Positions 1 through 10,955 of a stretch of 64,000 nt of DNA are shown here, piece after piece. The notes below the pieces were generated by a model that searched no databases, had not been told where the DNA came from, and was given only the letters and a program-made list of their open reading frames with translations. The position numbers were made by a program, and so were the translations under genes. This DNA is from Arabidopsis thaliana (lineage: Eukaryota > Streptophyta > Magnoliopsida > Brassicales > Brassicaceae): the NCBI RefSeq assembly GCF_000001735.4, contig NC_003076.8, positions 14,449,835-14,513,834 of the forward strand, given 5' to 3'. Numbering within the stretch: position 1 is the stretch's first letter; every line of letters starts with the position of its first letter.

Positions 1-250
1 CCAAAAATGCTTTGCAACAAGCCGGACTTAAATTACCAAACTTTCCAGTAAAAATGGATTGAGAAATCTCTGCAATGCATTCAGGAATATCCATCACGGA
101 TGAGAAACATTTAGTTATATCAGGTAATCCAGGAATCAGTTGGAACGGAAACGGAAAAGGAAGTTGAGCCGGAAACTGAGGCAATTGAGCATTTACAGAA
201 ACTATGATACATAGAACCGCTAGAAGTGAAAACACATTTTTGATAGACAT
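1..250 (-). CDS. ECA1/prolamin-like secreted cysteine-rich protein, copy 1 (3' part outside window)
   Basis: Partial gene on the minus strand: the start codon is at 250 and the reading frame stays open to the window edge (83 codons visible). It aligns without an indel to the complete gene at 2084-2440 with a constant offset of 2190 bp, so the same protein is expected: a signal peptide of about 21 residues followed by a small secreted domain with six conserved cysteines. ECA1 gametogenesis-related/prolamin-like proteins are typically expressed in egg or embryo-sac cells, and some act at fertilisation; a role here is inference. A few substitutions separate the copies, and no stop is visible. 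The last 35 or so residues lie outside the window, so intactness of the C-terminus cannot be judged. Confidence 0.75.
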   Translation of the reverse strand, partial: MSIKNVFSLLAVLCIIVSVNAQLPQFPAQLPFPFPFQLIPGLPDITKCFSSVMDIPECIAEISQSIFTGKFGNLSPACCKAFL

Positions 251-340
251 AATGAGAAATTGAGTAAAAAGTCTTAGTATTGCAACAATATGCTTAATGC
301 TTTGTTTGTTTTTGATTGATGAATAACAATAAAATCCTTG

Positions 341-353
341 CTTATTTATATGG
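341..353 (-). promoter_or_regulatory. TATA box of ECA1-like copy 1
   Basis: On the minus strand this reads CCATATAAATAAG, about 95 bp upstream of the start codon at 250. The same sequence is kept at the same distance in copy 2 (2532-2544), which supports a functional core promoter. Confidence 0.5.
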
Positions 354-889
354 ATTGAAATGTGAAACTGTCATATTAATTTTTTTAATTTAACATCTTT
401 GAATACTTTAATTAGGTATTTGATTAGCCGTTTTATAAATTTAATAAAGTTGAAACTCCATGTGTGAAACAAGTAACATTAACTAAGAAATATTGACTAC
501 TAAGAGAAAATAAAAGTAAAACGGCTTCACATAATTAATCAATCATCGGTTTATATCTACAAATTTAAACAAATAAATCGATTTATAATATTTTCTTCGT
601 GAAATTATTTGAATTAATCTAAAGGTTTGGTTTGTAAAACTTCTATACAATGAGTTTCTCCATGACTTGTTAACACTAAACTTAAAGGTGAAGAGTTTCT
701 GGATAGCGGGTTAAACGGTTGGAAATAGCAGTTCGGATCGGGCATGAAAAGAATGAACATAATCCAATATATGTGCCAAATATCTACATAAATTTGGGTT
801 TTGAAAATTGTTAACTCACGTGATCATGACTCGTGTCAAATTTATTAGTGAAATATCCACACATATCAAATCAAATTTTGTTATTTTTA

Positions 890-1264
890 GGGTTTTGTGC
901 AAACAAAAACCCTCTAACTCATCTATTTTGCATCTTTATTCTCCACCTCCAAAAAATGCATAATTATCAGATAAAACCTAAAATCATACGCAATATAACC
1001 CCTTTTCGTCATTTTTATCTACAACAATATTTTGTAAAATATTGATATTTAATATGTTAAATCGAAGCCTTCTCGAAAAAAGCTTAACTCGACCTTCAAA
1101 ATTTTAAAAATCTAATCTATGGGAGTGTAAAAAAGTTTACAATATACGTATAAGGGTCATATTGCGTATTATTTTAGACTTCATAGGATTAATATGTGTT
1201 TATTAGAGATATAGGGTAAAATTAAAAAACTAGATGAGTTAGATGGGTGTTTTGCACAAAACCC
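890..1264. mobile_element. MITE-like element with GGGTTTTGTGCAAA inverted ends
   Basis: The left end GGGTTTTGTGCAAA and its right-end complement TTTGCACAAAACCC bound 375 bp of AT-rich DNA. The inverted similarity continues inward (CTAACTCATCTA against TAGATGAGTTAG). There is no coding capacity. The flanks show no clean target-site duplication. A left-truncated relative lies near 4068-4170 downstream of the second ECA1-like copy, so this insertion probably predates the local tandem duplication. Confidence 0.55.
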
Positions 1265-2083
1265 TATATTTTTAAAAAACAAAATATAGAAACATTTCAT
1301 AACCCCATCGGATATATACACAAGTAAAAAAAAATAGTTCATATATACAAATGTTTTATTTAATATATTAAAATATTGAACAAATTCTAATAAAAATCAT
1401 TTATATATTCACAACAGAAGTAAAAGTTCCCTATTTTGTTTTAGAAAAATATTAATACGTGATATAATATTTTCTAATTTTGTAACTTAAATATATCTCT
1501 CTTTTTATTTCTTAATTTTATTTCATTTCATTTTTTTCTCAATTACAGAGTTCAATTCGTTTACTACAAAATTCAGTGAGAGGCTTTGTTTGGTGCGTCT
1601 TTTTATAGATGTTGTATGTTTTCCTTGTTTTATTTTTCTTTATACTCTGAGAAATCTCGTATTATATATAATTAGTAAAGGCATGGTATATAAAATGTAT
1701 ATAATTGAAATATTCTTTTGAAAAATACCGATTACTATTTAGAATTTTTATATCATCACAACATTTCTCACACCAGCATATTTAGACGAGTCTTATCTAA
1801 TAAAATTATACTCTCAAATTTTGTGTTATCACATATTTTAAAGATTTATGAAAACAATTTGAAGTTCTGTTACATTATAAGACTAAATTCAATTATGGAG
1901 TCGATGTTTCAAGATGTTATTCATAAGAATTGAAGAATGAATAAACATGGAACCCAAATGAAACTTCTCAAATGTTATTAATATCTTCTTCTTTTTTTAA
2001 TTATTATTATTACATGTAACGTAAGCTAAAATTTAAAAAAAATAAGTTGAAAAAGTTATCTATTTTAAAAATAAGTTAAAACA
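1265..2083. other. Intergenic, AT-rich
   Basis: No convincing gene or RNA is visible. The stretch is AT-rich and holds only short chance reading frames. It separates the two ECA1-like copies. Confidence 0.5.
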
Positions 2084-2440
2084 CTATTTTGGTATGGGAG
2101 GAGTTGCACCGGCAACTCTTGAACATTGTTCCTTTAGCATCGAAGGAAAAAACGGAATTAATGGAATTTTCGGTATGCAATTATCGGCGTCCACAAATGC
2201 TTCGCAACAAGCCGGACCTAAATTACCGAACTTTCGAGTGAAAATGGATTGAGAAATCTCTGCAATGCATCCAGGAATATCCATCACGGATGAGAAACAT
2301 TTTGTTATATCAGGTAATACAGGAATCAGTTGGAACAGAAACGGAAAAGGAAGTTGAGCCGGAAACTGAGGCAATTGAGCATTTACAGAAACTATGATAC
2401 ATAGAACCGCTAGAAGTGAAAACACATTTTTGATAGACAT
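2084..2440 (-). CDS. ECA1/prolamin-like secreted cysteine-rich protein, copy 2
   Basis: Intronless gene of 118 residues. Residues 1-21 form a signal peptide ending VNA before Q22. The mature part is rich in Pro/Phe at first and then carries six cysteines (C48, C58, C78, C79, C88, C106) in the C-C-CC-C-C order typical of the plant prolamin-like/ECA1 gametogenesis family (PF05617). Such proteins are exported and held by three disulphides; many are egg- or embryo-sac-specific. The start is the only ATG before the signal peptide, and a TATA box lies about 95 bp upstream. It is a tandem duplicate of the gene at the left edge. Family assignment is from the cysteine pattern and length; the specific function is unknown. 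Confidence 0.8.
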   Translation of the reverse strand: MSIKNVFSLLAVLCIIVSVNAQLPQFPAQLPFPFLFQLIPVLPDITKCFSSVMDIPGCIAEISQSIFTRKFGNLGPACCEAFVDADNCIPKIPLIPFFPSMLKEQCSRVAGATPPIPK

Positions 2441-2990
2441 AATGAAAAATTGAGTAAAAAGTCTTAGTATAGCAACTATATGCTTAATGCTTTGTTTGTT
2501 TTTGAGTGATGAATAACAATAAAAATTCTTGCTTATTTATATGGATTGAAATGTGAAACTGTCATATTAATTATTTTAATTTAACATCTTTGAATATTTT
2601 AATTAGGTATTTGATTAGCCGTTTTATAAATTTAATAAAGTTGAAACTCCATGTGTGAAACACGTAACATTAACTAAGAAATATTGACTACAAAGAGAAA
2701 ATAAAAGTAAAACGGCTTCACATAATTAATCAATCATCGGTTTATATTTCTAAATTTAAACAAATAAATCGATTTATAATATTTTCTTCGTAAAATTATT
2801 TGAATCCTAAAGGTTTGGTTTGTAAAACTTCTATACAATGAGGGTCTCCATGACTTGTTAACACTAAATTTAAACCAGAGAAGTTTTGAGATAGCGGATT
2901 AACCGGTTGGACAGAGCAGTTGAGATCAGGCTTGAAAACATTGAACATAATCTAATATATGTGCCAAATATTTATATCTACATATACGTT
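2191..2990. repeat. Second unit of a tandem duplication (matches 1-795)
   Basis: Nearly all of 1-795 is repeated here with few changes: ECA1-like coding sequence, start region, TATA box and about 450 bp of upstream DNA. The similarity breaks near 2985 and resumes near 3972-4170, which matches 800-1010. The gap between holds about 980 bp of inserted repeats. Confidence 0.8.
2532..2544 (-). promoter_or_regulatory. TATA box of ECA1-like copy 2
   Basis: The minus strand reads CCATATAAATAAG about 95 bp upstream of the start codon at 2440, identical in sequence and spacing to the copy-1 promoter. Confidence 0.5.
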
Positions 2991-3946
2991 TTTGCAGCCA
3001 TTTTGTCAAATAAATCATGGAGTTGGAAATAATTTACAATGGCTGCCATTGGCATTTATTATTTAGTGTTACAAAATTTAAAAAGATATTAACCAAACAA
3101 TATCTTTCCTAATTTATTTCTAAAAATCTCTACACAATCTTTCCGTATATCTTCAAAAATACAATTCCGTGAATTTTACACCATAAAATATGCATAAACC
3201 CAATTTATAGAAAATATTTATATTAACATTTTGCATAGCAATAAAAATACTAATTTATAATAATGAAAATATTCACATAAAAAATCATATAAACATACAG
3301 AAAAAACTATATATATCATTATTTAAGCCATTGCTTTATTTAAATAAAAAAAAACATAAAAACTTGAAATCATATACTTTATATGATAAATTTAAAATCT
3401 ATATTAGTAGTAGAAATTTAAAATCATTCAAGAAACGGTATAACACGGGTGAGATCTTAAAATTATTGTATTTATAACAATAATAATTTATTTTCTTTGA
3501 TTTTATAATACTAATATTTAGCTAACGAGATAATATAGACAGGTTTATATAGGATGACAGGTTTTGATCGATATTAATGAAGAAAGGTATATCAAGAATG
3601 AAATCTTAAAATTTACAATTAAAATACAATTGTACAATCTTAAACACAAAAAACCATACAATTTTAACAAAACGAATATAACTTGAAATTTAAATTTTTT
3701 AGCTATAAAAAATAGACTCACGGTATACTGCGGATAAAATATTCAAAATTTTAAAATCCACGATACATCGTTACTTAAAAAATATGTGTTTTCGTACCTA
3801 TACTTCAAAAATTGAAACCTAAACAATAGTAATCATATACTAAATAATACAGAGATTGATATCTACATTTGAAAATACAAATTAATATATATCTTCAGTT
3901 AGTCTTTTTAAAAAATAACATTATATTTTTGTTAAAAATATAGCCT

Positions 3947-3973
3947 CGCGGTGTACCGCGGGTTAAACTCTAA
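3947..3973 (+). mobile_element. Helitron-like 3' end (hairpin plus CTAA)
   Basis: The palindrome CGCGGTGTACCGCG is followed about 10 bp later by CTAA. This fits the Helitron 3' signature of a hairpin shortly before CTRR. A degraded relative (ACGGTATACTGCGG) lies near 3722. The matching 5' end was not located. Confidence 0.5.
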
Positions 3974-4498
3974 TAAAGTTGATTTTTCAAAATTGTTAAC
4001 TCACATGATCATGAGACGTGCCAAATTTATGATTGTTACACATATCAAATCAAATTTTGTTATAAAACCCTCTAACTTATCTATTTTTGCATCTTTATTA
4101 TCGACCTCCAACAAATGCATAATAATCCAATGAATTCTAAAATAATACTCACTGTAACCCTTTTTGTTCATTTTTTGCTACCAAAACATTTTGTAAATGC
4201 ATTACATTATGCGTCGAGAATATATCATATATATTGGGAATGCATTACATTATGCGTCATGATTATGATTTTGAGAACGAGAGTAGGAAAAAATGGGACA
4301 TGGAACGGGAACTACGCCGACTCCTAAATATTTTTATTTCACTCAAGCGGGTTTAATGATTTTTCGACTGTTTTAATCCAATTTGATAGCTCACAAGTTT
4401 AATAGAAATTTAACGAGGACCAATCCGGTTGAGTTGGAACACGGTCCGACCGCTGGATCATTCCTAATTTTAATAAAAATGAACCATTATTATTTGAA

Positions 4499-4520
4499 CT
4501 AGATTTTAACCCGCGATACA
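4499..4520 (-). mobile_element. Helitron-like 3' end on the minus strand
   Basis: Read on the minus strand, CCCGGTGTATCGCGGG is followed by TTAAAAT and CTAG, the hairpin-plus-CTAG layout of Helitron 3' ends in Brassicaceae. The element body would extend to the right. Confidence 0.45.
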
Positions 4521-4839
4521 CCGGGAACAATTTGTTTTTTAAAGTTATTATATATAAAAGTTTACAAATTGTATTTATCTATAAAATATTTTATTTTATA
4601 GTTTACAAATGTTATTAAGTAACGTCCTGCCAAACCCGTCCCGTAAAAAAAACATTTATTTTATTAACGTTGATCTTATTTATGATATGTTTATAAATCA
4701 TTGTCTATAGATTTTGTAATTTTGTAGTAATTAAATGCTATCAAATTATATCTCTGCGCTTTGATGATTATAATTGAATTGTTATAGTCATGGAGAAAAG
4801 CAATATCAAAAATGATAATTTTGTAGTAATTAAATGATA

Positions 4840-5099
4840 CTCCCTCTGTTTCTAAATATTTGTAGTTTAAGGTTTTTACACACAAATTAAGAAAACATAC
4901 AAATTTCATTTAATTTATCTATTTCCTATAAATGCATCATTAATTACAACTAATCCAACCAATAAAAAAATATGAGATAAAATATAATTGATTAAAAACT
5001 ATTAAATACATTTAATTTTTGTATAGAAAAGTGAAAATAACACTTATATTGAAAAAAATAAAAAACCTTTAAACTACACTTAATTAGAAACATAGGGAG
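4840..5099. mobile_element. Stowaway/mariner-like MITE, TA target duplication
   Basis: This 260-bp element starts CTCCCTCTGTTTCTAAATAT and ends with the inverse complement (ATTAGAAACATAGGGAG). The inverted arms continue inward (TTGTAGTTTAAGG against CCTTTAAACTACA). TA lies on both flanks. The sequence is non-coding and would be mobilised in trans by a Tc1/mariner transposase. Confidence 0.75.
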
Positions 5100-5423
5100 T
5101 ATTAAATATTTTGGAAGTTTTATTTTAGTAAATAATCGTGTAGTTAATGTGGAGAGATTTTGGGAAGATTGTTAAATGTCAAATATTTAATTCGAAGATT
5201 TTCTTTCTAATTATCAAAAACAAACATTAAATTTCAATGGCAGCCATTGTAAATAAATCTCGATTACAGGATTTATTTCACAAAATGACTGCAAAAATGT
5301 ATATATAGTAATGCTAGTAAACCAGAATGAAACCAAACCAAAAACAAAACTAAATATCCAACTGGTATGAATTCATGTTATAAATATATATCAAATAATT
5401 TATTTATAACCTACGATGTTATA

Positions 5424-5600
5424 AACAGGGGCGGACCCACATTATAGTTTGTAGGGGCAGTTACCACCAGTAATATATAACTAATTAAAGTTTTTAGCTT
5501 AAACAATATAGTTAAAGTAGCAAAATGGTAGAGATTGCCTCCACTAAGTGCTGAAGATAGCAGGTTCGATTCCCATTTATTTACATTTTGCACCCACTTA
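5424..5600 (+). repeat. CAGGGGCGGACCCAC-type repeat with a tRNA-like segment
   Basis: The segment opens with CAGGGGCGGACCCAC, a start shared by many short plant repeats, and contains AATGGTAGAGATTGCCTCC followed 28 bp later by GGTTCGATTCCC, which resemble tRNA A-box and B-box promoters. No acceptor stem closes, so it is not called a tRNA gene. It is probably a short non-autonomous element; the class is uncertain. Confidence 0.35.
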
Positions 5601-5934
5601 ATTTCTTGGCGGATATTTTAACTTTTAAACTCATGTAACATCTTCCGGAATAAAATTCTTGATTCTACTATTTTCCAACTAATCTACACACAAAGTCAAT
5701 TACATTAATCACCTCGTGCTATAGCAAGGTTTAGTACCTAGATAAAAGTTAAAAATGTAAAATTAGAAACGAAGATGTAAATAAGTAATATCTAAGGTAA
5801 CAAATTTAGATATTTGGAAGTTTTCTGTTTTTGGTTTTATATACAAACAAGATATACGTGCTAACGTAATGAACAATCAACTAGAATTATCCCTAACTGG
5901 GAGAAGTTTAATACTTTCTTGTGTACTACCAATT

Positions 5935-6104
5935 TTTTTTTCCTTTTTTTTTTTGAAATTCAGGAGGTTCTGGGTCGAAGCTCGTAATCTCCCCAGGCCC
6001 GAAACCACATCATGTATTATTAGTTTCGTCCCAAGCATCACTCGAACCGGCGACCTCTAAGCTTCGCCTAGGGTCTTTACCAATTGAGTTAACAACACTT
6101 GGTC
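5935..6104 (-). mobile_element. tRNA-derived SINE inserted in the F-box pseudogene
   Basis: On the minus strand a tRNA-like head (TAACTCAATTGGTAAAGACC as A box, GGTTCGAGTGA as B box) is followed by a body and an A-rich tail. Flanking duplications GTGTACTACCAATT (5921-5934) and GTGTACCACCAATT (6105-6118), 13 of 14 identical, show insertion by target-primed reverse transcription. A second member is at 47196-47364. The element is transcribed by RNA polymerase III in such families and mobilised by LINE enzymes. Confidence 0.85.
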
Positions 6105-6856
6105 GTGTACCACCAATTACTCTCTTGTTCCCTTAAGAACCGTATCAAAACAATGGAACGCTCTCTTCAACGACAAGACGTTCATCAACAACCACAAGAC
6201 AACGTATCGATTCATCTTAACAACCAAATTCAAGATTTATTCGGTAAGCATTCATCCGAAGATAGAAATATATGAATTAACCTTAGATATTCCTGGTTTA
6301 GAATCCCAGATACCTAAAAACATGGTAGATTGATTGCTACGTTGCATGGAGAAAGGAGCTGTGGTTTGGAACCCATGCTTGAGACAGAGTGGATAGATCG
6401 AGCAAGATTTACACCAAACTCAATGGAATCCTATGGCATAGGATACAACAATAAGGGGAGTTACAAGATCATTGCTGGTTGTCGTCTGAAGGAACATCCC
6501 ACAAAGACCTTGTGGACAATGCATGACTTTGCCTCCAATGCTTGGAAATACCTCAAGTCAGTATCTGGTAGTGTAATAGTCAGGAAGGAAAAACGGCTGA
6601 ATTGAAGTACTCACCACAAGTTGTGTATTATTTTTGATGACAAGACTGATCCCATGTACACCTGCCCTATATAAATTCAATTCCTCCAGGGAATTCTTTT
6701 TCAGATTTTGTCATCTACCATGTGGAACGATAGACTATCGTAAGGATGCTCTTGTACTCAGGGTTTATGAGGGGGATCAATTTTCATTGTTAAATCAATG
6801 CCATGCAACAAAGAAGATTGAGGTCTGGGTGAGCAAGTACAAGATTAATAATAATT

Positions 6857-8096
6857 GGGTTGCCTGAATTTTTAACCCTATACTAGTTGGAGTCTCAACT
6901 TTCCACCATAAACTTTTAACCACTTGAAAAACCAGCATAAACAATTTTAATCTCGATAAAACTACATGTACTTTCGGATTTGTTCTTAAAACTACGTCTC
7001 CAATTGAACAGACCAGTTAACCGATAATTATACATCCGGTTTGACTTACCCATAATTTAACCGAAATTAATCCGATTTTGACTCTATTTTAGCCTAATTT
7101 TGACCCAAACAAAATGTAAATAAATTATCTTATTAAGAAGTAAAATTATTTTTATTAATTTTTATTTGTGATAAACAATTAAAAATATTAAATTATAACT
7201 TAATTTTAGCAAAAATTATTATGACAAAATATACCCCAAATTATATTTTGAGCTACATTTTGTTATAAAATTTTGATAATATACAAACATATACATTTTC
7301 CTTTTGGCAATCATTTATATTTTTTATAAATATAAAGCTATGTCTTTATTTTAAACAAAATATTCATTTTCTTGAAATCATAATATTTGACCTTTGAACT
7401 TTATATATGTAATGAAATTCAAAATATATGCCAAATTTATTTTTATATATATCCGTAAACACCATAATCAAAGTATATATTATGGTATTTATAAATTCAT
7501 TTTTCTTTATAGATTCAGTTTTCTTTTTATATATTTCAAGATGAGTTATATATGTATATATATATATATATATATTTATATATGATTATGGTGTTTTAAA
7601 AAAGAAAATGACCTTTGAATTATTAAATTTAGAGTATATACCATATACATTTATATATATATATATAACACCATTGTATTTATAAAAGGAATTTATTGTC
7701 TATTTTGTTATATTGTTTTGCGGTATATTTTGTTTATTACCAAAATATATACTAAAATTTTATTATATAATTTTGTGTGGTATTTTTTTATTTTTTTATT
7801 TTGGTAAAATTAATTTATTTTTTTTAAGTTTTTATCAAAAATAAATAAAAAGTATTTTTCTTCTAGAGAATATATTTTTTGAGTCTAAATTGGGTTAAAA
7901 TAGAGTCGAAATCGAATAAGTTCGGTTAAATTTTGGTTAAGTCAAACCGGATATATAATTTTTGGTTAACTGGTCGGTTCAATTGGAGGTGTAGTTTTAA
8001 AAACAAATCTGAAAGTACATGTAGTTTTATCGAGATTAAAATTGTTTATGGTGGTTTTTCAAGTGGCTAAAAGTTTAGGGTGGAAAGTTGAGACTG
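6857..8096. mobile_element. Long-TIR non-autonomous element, copy A (right tip missing)
   Basis: The left end GGGTTGCCTGAATTTTTAAC and about 220 bp of following sequence are repeated inverted at about 7878-8096; the middle is AT-rich and non-coding. Comparison with the complete copy at 42575-43769 shows that the last 35 bp or so of the right end are missing here, so no target duplication can be read. It interrupts the F-box pseudogene within the associated domain. Long TIRs without a transposase suggest a MULE-type non-autonomous element. Confidence 0.75.
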
Positions 8097-8345
8097 TCAC
8101 CTAAAGTTCATGAAACTGTCAAATCCTTACTTGCCGGATTTAGTAGACCGAAAATACTCTAAGCCAAGTTACTTCATCGAAGATAAAAGACCCGTAGTGT
8201 GCTCTTGCGATGAAACTGGTCGGGCTTGGATCTATGTTTTCAGGGAAAATAAGCTGACCAGTAAAACTTAGATAGATAATGTGGTTGATCCTTGACCTTC
8301 GCATTCTACATTTATTCCCAATTTGGTACATGTTCCTCAAGGTTA

Positions 8346-8885
8346 AAGAGAAGAACTAGCAGAGTTAAAACTTTAATTTTCTTACATTTGGGCTTCTTGT
8401 TTAGTTGTTGAGGGAGCTAAGTTTGATTTGGATTTTGCATTTTGGTGCTTTATTCACAAACTATCCTCTTTGTTGGAACTAGAGATTGTTTTTGGTAATT
8501 TTTGTTTTTTTTGCAACATAAATTATTTATTGTTTCTAGAACAAACTAGAGAGAATTGCATTCACTCTCGTGGTCTTGGCTTTGTTCCGATAATAAAAAT
8601 ATGTTAGACTTCACTTGTTGTTGGGTCAAATATGACTAAGCTTTGGTGATAGTTTTAATTTACCTAGCTTGTGTACAGAATTTAAATACATGATGGTATG
8701 AAGATCAATAAGTAGCAATAAATGGAAATTTTCTCTTTTTCCTAGTGAATAAATGTAAGAGTTCCATATTTTATACTAGTTAATACTTACTAAAATGTAA
8801 AATTTACAAATTTCACGGATGTTTTATATGTATGTAAATTTTTGTGTTGATAAATGACGATATACTATATATAAATATATGCCCA
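8346..8885. other. Intergenic, no gene seen
   Basis: T-rich sequence between the end of the F-box relic and the next SINE. No coding or structural signal is evident. Confidence 0.4.
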
Positions 8886-9190
8886 ATGGTTGACCAAGGG
8901 TTTATTAATGCTTCTACACCAAGAGGTCGGGGTTCGAGTCTCAGCTACTGCGATTTATTAGCAGATTTGCAGATTAATGGAGGCAAGTGTGCAAAAGATC
9001 TACAACGATGTACAATTATAGCCGTTCACCTAGGATTCTACGCAGAGAAGATATTGAAGGTGTCCATCAAGCGCATGGAGAAGGAGAATGATGTGTCGTC
9101 TGCCATAGATCTAATAAGGGTCGGAAGGAATTATCCGTGGTAGAATCGTCTATGTAACAATTCTCATAATTTGTAATAAATAATAAATCT
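8886..9190 (+). mobile_element. SINE-like element of a second family
   Basis: The head contains CCCAATGGTTGACCAAGGG and, about 30 bp on, GGGGTTCGAGTCTC, a near-perfect B box. About 250 bp of unrelated body follow, ending in an A-rich stretch near 9197-9220. The body differs from the SINEs at 5935 and 47196, so this is another family. No target duplication was recognised. The long reading frame across the body (8844-9143) starts upstream of the element and is considered fortuitous. Confidence 0.6.
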
Positions 9191-10449
9191 AGACGGTAAA
9201 AAAAACCAGAAAAAAAAGACGGGAGAAAGAAAACATTTGTCTGTGTGCAATATGAAATGTATTTGAACATTTCCCTCTTTTAACTTGGTATATACATATT
9301 GAAAACTCGGTACTCTTGTAGCCTTGCCATTTTCAAATATAATAGTTGCTTCTGACTCAGAAGTTCTGAGTAATCTGGACAAGTAGGGAAGAAGAAACAA
9401 GCAGAAGTTACCATGCCATGGAGAGGAATTGAGCTTCAAAAGGTTAACCAAGAGCCATGAACGATTAAGTGTTTTATTGTAAAAAGATGAAAAATTAGTT
9501 CTTATCTTTAAAACATGCAAAATTTAGCTTGTCATTCCATTGTATTCCTCCAAACACAATTACATAGCCTTTAGACGATCAATTAGAGCCTTGTGCATCA
9601 TATGGTCCTCATTAGGAACAACATAAAAAAACTAAACTAAATAATTAAATCGAACCAAAATTCATCAATTTAAAACTGAATTGAGTAAACTGGTTTAAGA
9701 AAAACGGCATTTTTGATTGATCAAGAGAGTTGATTTAGGATTTAGACTACATGATCTCGATGTAAAGGGTGCAAACTAAACAAAATGATGTCAGAATCTA
9801 GCAAAATTTTACATGGTGATTTGTGGCAAAAATCTCGCGAATTAGTTAAATATTTAAATCGTAACAGAGAAATCTTCCTAACAAATTGATTAATATTTTT
9901 GTCTAGTTGAATAACCTCCAAAAGGAAAAATACCGTTTGAGATAGTTTAATTTAGTTTCAACGAATACATATTAGATCTTAGACAAAACGATCTACCGGA
10001 TCAGGTAATTTAAGTTGGTTAAAATTGTCCAAAAATTCTCTAATGCCAGACTTGATCTAGTCCCAATTAGTAAGAAAATGAGTACTGAATATAAAAAAAC
10101 AAAAACCTCATCTGGTGATAGAAATCGAGTGTAACATCATATTTTTTCTTACCCATTTCATCAAAATTCCACATAAAACAGGTTTGCCATTTACTTATTA
10201 CACCAAAACAAAAAACTGGTTGAGAGTAGAAACAAACTTGACTTGGGACGAAAATACTCTTAAAAGTCAAAACACAAAGATTCGAAACCAAAACAAACCA
10301 AACCAAACCAAACTGATAAAATCCTAACTAAAAAAAAGCATTTACTAAACATTTTAAAATAAATAAAATTTCCCGGAACTAAAAATGGAGGGAAATACGA
10401 CGTTACAATACCAACAACAATAAAATGACGAATTTACCCCTAAACACAA
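9191..10449. other. Intergenic and upstream region of the PHD/GNAT gene
   Basis: No gene is supported. The stretch contains CCAAACC-rich runs near 10290 and A/T-rich DNA, and its right part is the probable promoter of the gene starting at 10956. Confidence 0.45.
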
Positions 10450-10955
10450 TTATATCTCCATTATTTTCTCGATTCGCGCATGTTTCTCTCAAGTAAATAA
10501 AATAAAAATCCCAACAACAAAACATTAAAAACCCTTTCTCTCTTCCCACTTTCACATCCATAGCTAAACCCTTGAAGAAGATTGTTTAGTGTGTTCTCGT
10601 CTCTTCGTTTATTTCTTCTCCACCGATCCAACAATGCTACTCTCCGGTCAATCTCCGACTCTGATTCGTTAATCTCCCTCCGTCTCTCTCGTCTGATTCC
10701 TTCCGTATCTCTCTCTGATTTTGGCCAGAGCACGCTTGATAATCAAAATTTCTCCGGTACGGTTATGTAATCCGTTTCCTGATTAGGGTTTTGAATTTCG
10801 TCTTCGTATTGTTTCTCGATCTGTTATGATCGTACGTTTTTCGTTTATTGTTCGTCAGTTATTTTTTAATTTTGATTTTGATTCGTTGTGAAATTTTGAC
10901 TGTAGGGGTCTTTATATGACTGAGATTTGAGAACATTGTGTAGAAAAGTAAAGAA
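10450..10955 (+). other. Probable 5' UTR and leader intron of the PHD/GNAT gene
   Basis: A CT-rich leader (10530-10740) of the kind found in Arabidopsis 5' UTRs precedes the start codon. A possible leader intron runs from a GT near 10758 to an AG at 10904-10905. An in-frame TAG lies 15 bp before the ATG, so the protein cannot start upstream. Confidence 0.4.

Larger units (their letters stand above)
2978..5308. repeat. Nested repeat block bounded by inverted repeats of about 80 bp
   Basis: The left arm (about 2978-3060) contains TTTACAATGGCTGCCATTG and GTTTTTGCAG. The right arm (about 5232-5308) carries the inverse complement with a few mismatches. The 2.3 kb between them holds Helitron-like ends at 3947-3973 and 4499-4520, a truncated copy of the 890-1264 MITE, and a complete TA-flanked MITE at 4840-5099. 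The arms may be terminal repeats of one element, or two insertions of one repeat in opposite orientation. No protein-coding gene is seen. Confidence 0.5.
5869..8345 (+). pseudogene. F-box (FBA-type) pseudogene split by two transposon insertions
   Basis: The pieces read in order as one F-box/F-box-associated protein. The F-box start lies near 5869-5934. After a SINE it continues at about 6119 (VPLRTVSKQWNALFNDKTF and the following repeat domain). Then come an FBA block at 6330-6605 and one at 6700-6856 ending in [15 protein letters not shown] long-TIR element follows, and from about 8110 the C-terminal part resumes (SYFIEDKRPVVCSCDETGR, then a line ending in PNLVHVPQG). Several frameshifts and stops separate the pieces even without the insertions. 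In plants such proteins would be SCF ubiquitin-ligase substrate adaptors. The intact relative at 45783-47015 shows the expected layout (410 aa). Confidence 0.8.

Noticed and set aside
2978..5308. One autonomous DNA transposon with 80-bp TIRs
   Set aside because: There is no transposase, no clear duplication at the ends, and the interior includes sequence belonging to the ECA1-like tandem duplication and other elements; described as a nested block instead.
5520..5575. tRNA gene
   Set aside because: A-box and B-box-like words are present, but the acceptor stem and anticodon arm do not close; it looks like part of a short repeat.
8844..9143. 99-residue protein-coding frame
   Set aside because: It lies across the SINE-like element with tRNA-type A and B boxes; the frame has no recognisable protein motif.
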